Assembly: GCA_003553305.1 (NCBI GenBank)
Contig: PWEB01000286.1
Coordinates: 1-9,644 of the forward strand
DNA length: 9,644 bases
Origin: Syntrophomonadaceae bacterium
Lineage (GTDB): Bacteria > Bacillota > Dethiobacteria > DTU022
Reading direction: 5' to 3'
Part shown: positions 5,762 through 9,644 of the stretch, in pieces
Numbering within the stretch: position 1 is the first letter of the stretch
Layout of the letters: each line of letters starts with the position of its first letter
Position numbers and translations under genes: made by a program
Notes under the pieces: model-generated
The model's input: only the letters and a program-made list of their open reading frames with translations
What the model was told of the DNA's origin: nothing
The model's database searches: none

Positions 5762-7876
5762 ATGATGCGTCTGGAAGATATGATGACGCGTAATTATGCT
5801 ACACTGCACCCTGATGATTCGTTGGAAAATGCAATACGCTTGCTGCGCAGCAGCCAGCGTGACGGACTGCCTGTGTTAAACGATGATAATTCCCTGGCCG
5901 GTATTTTTTCCAAAACAAATCTTTATGATGCTCTTCTTCAGGGCAGGCTCCTTGATCAACCGGTCAGTAATTTTTATAACCGCAATGTAGTCAAAATATC
6001 TAAGGACCTGACCTATAGTGAGGTGATTGATGCTGTCCGCCGGATTCCGGTGGGCACAGGAGTGGTCGTCGACAAAGGTGGAACCGTGGTCGGTCTTTTT
6101 ACTAAGGTTGAGCTGATTACATCTTTATTCAAAGAAGAAAGACTGCTTAATACGCAATTGAAAACAATGTACCAGGCCATGCATAATGCCCTGATTTCGA
6201 TAGACGAAAATGGCCGGATCAATTTTGTTAACCACGCTGCTGGAAAGCTTCTTCAACTAGAAGATGACAAGGTTTATGATTTACCCCTTAACGAAGTTTT
6301 TCCGGGACTTAATATGGACCGGATTCTTAATGAAGGCCTGGTTGAAATCGGGGTAAAATATTCAAATCAGCATGTGAGCACAATGGTTAATAAGACACCG
6401 CTTATAGACGGAGACCGGATTCTTGGAGCCCTGGCTATTTTTCAGGATATTACCGAACTCGAATCTATTGCAGAAGAAATGGGTACAGTAAAAAGACTGA
6501 ATCAAACCTTGAAAACTGTTTTAGATATCGGTTACGATGCCCTGGTTGTTGTCAATGAAGAGAGTAAGATAGTTCTGGTTAATCGCACCTTTCTTGACTT
6601 TATCCGGTTAAAAGAAGAAGACGTGCTGGACCGTCAAATCAACGAAGTACTGGAAAATAGTCGCTTGCATATCATTGCAAAAACGGGGATTCCGGAAATA
6701 AATGACATCCAGTTTATTGATAGTGTCCCCTATGTGGTTTCAAGACTACCGATTGTCAAAGATGGGCAGGTTATAGGAGCCGTAGGGAAAATAAGCTTCC
6801 GGCGTGTAGATGAGCTGCGGGAACTGGCCCACCGCTTGGAAAACATGGGCAACCGCCTGAGCCATTTTCAAGAGGAATTAAAAAAAGCCCGTTTCAGGGA
6901 AAGACCATTTTGTTTTGAGGATATAATAACGATTAATCCAGCCATGCAGAAGTTAATCAGGGAAGCCCGCCAGGCAGCTCAAGGCCTTTCCACAGTACTG
7001 ATTACAGGCGAGAGCGGGGTCGGTAAAGAATTAATGGCCCAGGCCATTCATCAATCAAGTCCGCGCTGTGCAGCGCCATTTATTAAAGTAAATTGCGCTG
7101 CCATACCGGAAAATCTGCTAGAATCTGAGTTTTTTGGATATGTCCATGGTGCTTTTACCGGAGCTTCAACGGGAGGTAAACAGGGTTGGCTGGATTTAGC
7201 TGACAGAGGAACCCTCTTTCTGGATGAAATTGGTGATATGCCGTTATTTTTACAGGGCAAACTCTTAAGGGTCCTACAGGAGCAAACCTTTGAAAGGGTT
7301 GGCGGGACTTCAACAATCAAAGTTGATATTCGCTTTATCGCAGCATCTAACCACAATCTTGAAAAGAAAATCCGGGAGGGCAGTTTCAGAAAAGATTTGT
7401 ATTACCGTCTAAATGTTATACCGATTCCGATTCCACCTTTAAGAGAACGAACTGAAGACGTTCTACCCCTCATTCATTCTTTTTTAAGAAAATATAACGC
7501 TATCTTTGGAATGCATATTAGTGATATTTGTTCAGAAGCACTGTCCGTTTTGCAGGATTATGCATGGCCGGGCAATATAAGGGAACTTGAAAATATTGTG
7601 GAAAGAGCAATGAATTTTACATGCGAGAACACGCTAAAAATTGAACATCTGCCGGATCAGCTTCGTTCAGAATCATCTGTAGACAGTTTGCTGGCAGACA
7701 GAACAGATGATAGAGAAGCTATTCCGGCTTATCGCCTCAAAAAAGAAGCATTAGAGCGCGAAGCAATTTTAAAATCCCTGGAGCAATCCGGCGATAATAA
7801 AAGTAAAGCTGCCCGCAAGCTTGGCATGAGCCGCTCATGGCTTTATGAAAAAATGAAGCGGCTTGGTATAAAATAA
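5762..7876 (+). CDS. Sigma-54-dependent transcriptional activator with CBS and PAS sensor domains
   Basis: This 704-residue protein is a bacterial enhancer-binding protein that would hydrolyse ATP to open promoters held by sigma-54 RNA polymerase. Domains in order are a CBS pair (about 4-122, MTRNYATLHPDDSLENAIRLL and the VVVDKGGTVVGLFTKVELI repeat), a PAS domain (about 130-235), a second PAS-like domain (about 245-345) and a coiled linker (about 346-380). Then comes an AAA+ domain (about 385-620) with Walker A GESGVGKE (416-423), the sigma-54 contact loop GAFTGA (463-468), Walker B GTLFLDEIGD (483-492) and WPGNIRELEN (602-611). A Fis-type helix-turn-helix closes it (about 679-702, SKAARKLGMSRSWLYEKMKRL). 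There is no receiver domain, so control is probably by ligand binding: adenine nucleotides at CBS, an unknown ligand or redox signal at PAS. GGGAGGG at 5749-5755 supports ATG 5762; ATG 5765 is possible. Its position 34 nt before an acyl-CoA dehydrogenase suggests acyl-CoA or branched-chain metabolism as its target, as for B. subtilis BkdR, but this is inference. Confidence 0.93.
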   Translation: MMRLEDMMTRNYATLHPDDSLENAIRLLRSSQRDGLPVLNDDNSLAGIFSKTNLYDALLQGRLLDQPVSNFYNRNVVKISKDLTYSEVIDAVRRIPVGTGVVVDKGGTVVGLFTKVELITSLFKEERLLNTQLKTMYQAMHNALISIDENGRINFVNHAAGKLLQLEDDKVYDLPLNEVFPGLNMDRILNEGLVEIGVKYSNQHVSTMVNKTPLIDGDRILGALAIFQDITELESIAEEMGTVKRLNQTLKTVLDIGYDALVVVNEESKIVLVNRTFLDFIRLKEEDVLDRQINEVLENSRLHIIAKTGIPEINDIQFIDSVPYVVSRLPIVKDGQVIGAVGKISFRRVDELRELAHRLENMGNRLSHFQEELKKARFRERPFCFEDIITINPAMQKLIREARQAAQGLSTVLITGESGVGKELMAQAIHQSSPRCAAPFIKVNCAAIPENLLESEFFGYVHGAFTGASTGGKQGWLDLADRGTLFLDEIGDMPLFLQGKLLRVLQEQTFERVGGTSTIKVDIRFIAASNHNLEKKIREGSFRKDLYYRLNVIPIPIPPLRERTEDVLPLIHSFLRKYNAIFGMHISDICSEALSVLQDYAWPGNIRELENIVERAMNFTCENTLKIEHLPDQLRSESSVDSLLADRTDDREAIPAYRLKKEALEREAILKSLEQSGDNKSKAARKLGMSRSWLYEKMKRLGIK

Positions 7877-7910
7877 TTATCATCTGGAAATAACAGGAGG
7901 ATAAACTATT

Positions 7911-9056
7911 ATGGCCTTTGAACTAACCACAGAACAGCTGGCAATGCAAAAAATGTCTCGCGACTATGTTGAAAAAGAAGTAATTCCGATCTCCGCAGAA
8001 TATGATGAAAAAGAGGAAATGCCTGTTGACCTGGTTCGGCGGATGATTGCTGAAGGTTTTTCTTCAATCAGTATACCGGAAAAGTATGGCGGAGCAGGGA
8101 TGGATGATTTAACACTATGCCTGGTCTTTGAAGAACTGGGCAGGGGTTGTGCCGGCATTGCCACCGGGGTGGGAGCCAACTCGCTGGCTGCTTTGCCGAT
8201 TATGCTGGCCGGCAGTGAAGAACAAAAGAAAAAATACCTGACCGATATCTGCAGTGGCAAACTTGCTTCTTTTTGCCTGACTGAACCGGATGCGGGCTCG
8301 GACGTTAGTTCAATATCCACCTCAGCCATAAAAGATGGTTCCGAATATATCATCAACGGATCAAAATGTTTTATTACAAATGGTACTTATGCTGATTATT
8401 ACGTGGTGTTTGCACTGGTTGATCCCAAAAGAGGGGCCCGCACACTTACTCCTTTTATAGTGGAAAAAGGAGCAAAAGGTTTAGATGCCAGTAAAAAAGA
8501 GCGTAAGATGGGGATTCGGGCCAGTAATACAGCAGCAATTGTTTTTGAGAATGTGCGGATTCCCGAGGAAAATATGCTGGGCAAAGAAAACGGCGGATTC
8601 AGGGTGGCCATGCAGACTTTCGACATCTCCAGGCCGATGATTGGCGCCTTAGCGGTTGGTTTGGCCAGGGCCGCTTATGAAGCAGCGGCCAGTTATGCCC
8701 GGGAAAGAGTTCAGTTTGGCAAACCGATTATTCAGCAGCAGGCTATTCAATTTATGCTCGCTGATATGGCAATGGAGATAGAAGCTGCACGTTCGCTCTA
8801 TATGCGGGTCTCCGCCATGATCGGTAAAGAAGAGGGGCGCCTTACCTCGTATTCAGCCATGGTCAAGGCGTATGCAGGTGATCTGGCCATGCGTGTTACT
8901 GTCGATGCCCTGCAGGTTTTAGGTGGTTATGGTTACACAAGGGAATATCCGCTTGAAAAATATATGCGTGATGCGAAAATCATGCAAATTTATGAAGGAA
9001 CGAATCAAATCCAACGCCTAATTATTGCCAACGGCATTGTAAGCGGTAAAATTTAA
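7911..9056 (+). CDS. Acyl-CoA dehydrogenase, medium/short-chain type
   Basis: This FAD flavoenzyme family introduces the alpha-beta double bond into an acyl-CoA and passes electrons to an electron-transfer flavoprotein. All three parts of the fold are visible in 381 residues: the N-terminal helical domain (about 1-120), the middle beta domain with FCLTEPDAGSDV (121-132) and FITNGTYADYY (154-164), and the C-terminal helical domain. The latter has FDISRPMIGALAVGLARAA (237-255), ARERVQFGKPI (263-273), QVLGGYGYTREYPLEKYMRDAK (335-356) and the catalytic glutamate in QIYEGTNQIQRL (E362). The glutamate in YEGT and the RPxxxAxAVGLA segment recall medium-chain enzymes such as mammalian MCAD, but chain length or branching cannot be decided from sequence alone. 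AGGAGG at 7895-7900 is 10 nt before the ATG. No etfAB, thiolase, hydratase or CoA ligase gene is in the window. It is probably cotranscribed with the Nudix gene 7 nt downstream. Confidence 0.93.
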   Translation: MAFELTTEQLAMQKMSRDYVEKEVIPISAEYDEKEEMPVDLVRRMIAEGFSSISIPEKYGGAGMDDLTLCLVFEELGRGCAGIATGVGANSLAALPIMLAGSEEQKKKYLTDICSGKLASFCLTEPDAGSDVSSISTSAIKDGSEYIINGSKCFITNGTYADYYVVFALVDPKRGARTLTPFIVEKGAKGLDASKKERKMGIRASNTAAIVFENVRIPEENMLGKENGGFRVAMQTFDISRPMIGALAVGLARAAYEAAASYARERVQFGKPIIQQQAIQFMLADMAMEIEAARSLYMRVSAMIGKEEGRLTSYSAMVKAYAGDLAMRVTVDALQVLGGYGYTREYPLEKYMRDAKIMQIYEGTNQIQRLIIANGIVSGKI

Positions 9057-9060
9057 TTAA

Positions 9061-9066
9061 GAGGTG
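9061..9066 (+). promoter_or_regulatory. Shine-Dalgarno-like GAGGTG coinciding with the Nudix start
   Basis: GAGGTG at 9061-9066 is the best ribosome binding sequence before the Nudix gene, yet its last three bases are the only GTG start available there. A TAA in the same frame at 9058-9060 excludes an earlier start. Six nt after the motif lies an ATC codon at 9073, which would be a conventional distance for initiation. Confidence 0.4.
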
Positions 9067-9624
9067 TTTAAAATCAGCGATTATTTACATGAAGAAACGC
9101 TTTCTACAAGCTACCTTTATCGAGGGAAAATCATTAATGTGCGGCAGGATAGAGTTAAGGGTTTTCGCGAAAAAGTAGCTTTTCGCGAAGTGGTCGAACA
9201 TCCCGGTGCTGTTGCTATTCTGGCATTAGACGCTCAAAATGAAATTTTTGTAGTGAGGCAGCATCGTCAACCGGCGGGGGAGATTTTACTGGAAATTCCA
9301 GCCGGCAAAATAGATCCGGGGGAAAATCCACTGGATTGTGCCCGCCGCGAACTGCTTGAAGAAACCGGGTTAGAGGCAAAAGAATGGAACGAACTGAGCC
9401 AATTCTATACTTCGCCAGGATTCTGTGATGAGAAAATATTTCTTTACCAGGCAGAAGAACTAAACAAAGCTTTTTCTCCAACCACTGATCCGGACGAAAA
9501 TATTGCAGTGGAAAAGATCCCCCTGGTAGAAGCAGGAAAAATGATTGCAGATGGGCAGATAAAAGATGGTAAAACTATCATCGCTATTCAGTTTGCTTTA
9601 CTAAGAGAATCTGTTAATAAGTAA
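9064..9624 (+). CDS. nudF: Nudix hydrolase, ADP-ribose pyrophosphatase type
   Basis: Proteins of this group hydrolyse ADP-ribose to AMP and ribose 5-phosphate, clearing a reactive NAD breakdown product; they are cytoplasmic and usually dimeric. The full Nudix box GX5EX7REUXEEXGU is present at 81-103 (G81, E87, R95-E96, E99-E100, G102-L103), carrying the metal-binding glutamates. Upstream are VVEHPGAVAILAL (43-55) and VVRQHRQPAGEILLEIPAGK (63-82). Downstream, FYTSPGFCDEKIFLYQAEEL (114-133) has the spaced SPG element typical of ADP-ribose pyrophosphatases. The 186 residues match B. subtilis NudF in length and in motif order. The start is uncertain: GTG 9064 coincides with the ribosome binding motif, while ATC 9073 would have correct spacing and give a protein starting close to where NudF starts. 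The gene ends with TAA 20 nt before the right edge, and those 20 nt show nothing recognisable. Exact substrate is inferred from family. Confidence 0.9.
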   Translation: MFKISDYLHEETLSTSYLYRGKIINVRQDRVKGFREKVAFREVVEHPGAVAILALDAQNEIFVVRQHRQPAGEILLEIPAGKIDPGENPLDCARRELLEETGLEAKEWNELSQFYTSPGFCDEKIFLYQAEELNKAFSPTTDPDENIAVEKIPLVEAGKMIADGQIKDGKTIIAIQFALLRESVNK

Positions 9625-9644
9625 GGATTTCTAAAACAATTAGA

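Noticed and set aside
7051..7356. Minus-strand open frame of 101 codons opposite the AAA+ domain of the activator
   Set aside because: It is a shadow of a strongly conserved coding region and shows no protein family features.
7964..8356. Minus-strand open frame of 130 codons opposite the acyl-CoA dehydrogenase
   Set aside because: It is fully antisense to a gene with clear family motifs, has low-complexity Ser/Pro-rich composition, and no recognisable domain.

Overview
This window reads as a chromosomal core segment from a Clostridia-like member of the Firmicutes. The evidence is the tight co-directional packing of genes, strong AGGAGG-type ribosome binding sites, mixed ATG/GTG/TTG starts, and the gene order dxs-tlyA-nadK-recN, which is typical of that group. 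Species cannot be named from the sequence. A sigma-54 activator next to an acyl-CoA dehydrogenase suggests an organism that metabolises fatty acids or branched-chain acyl-CoAs, possibly a fermenter or syntroph; that is inference.

Layout, all on the + strand: (1) the 3' end of a small membrane protein of unknown function, cut by the left edge; (2) dxs, first enzyme of the non-mevalonate isoprenoid pathway; (3) tlyA, an S4-domain/FtsJ-fold rRNA 2'-O-methyltransferase overlapping dxs by 4 nt; (4) a 96-nt gap with a hairpin, a separate ATTAC/GTAAT dyad cluster and a consensus ribosome binding site; (5) nadK, NAD kinase; (6) recN, an SMC-like DNA repair ATPase 21 nt downstream; (7) a 704-residue sigma-54-dependent activator (CBS pair, two PAS-like domains, AAA+, Fis-type HTH); (8) a medium-chain-type acyl-CoA dehydrogenase 34 nt after it; (9) a Nudix hydrolase of the ADP-ribose pyrophosphatase type, 7 nt after that. 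The longest stretch without a gene is the gap in (4), so there is no unexplained region over 300 bases.

The first half (dxs, tlyA, nadK, recN) is a conserved housekeeping cluster, probably one transcription unit with a possible second entry or control point before nadK. Two departures from the usual order stand out. argR, commonly found between nadK/tlyA and recN, is absent. recN is followed by the regulator and dehydrogenase rather than spoIVB-spo0A. The second half resembles a condensed version of the Bacillus subtilis region in which recN is followed at some distance by the mmg acyl-CoA genes, the sigma-54 activator BkdR and, further on, nudF. I see no mobile elements, CRISPR arrays, tRNA or rRNA genes. 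I found no clearly new biological system; the most useful leads are the sensor architecture of the activator, the tlyA-nadK control region, the altered TlyA C-terminus and the odd Nudix start.
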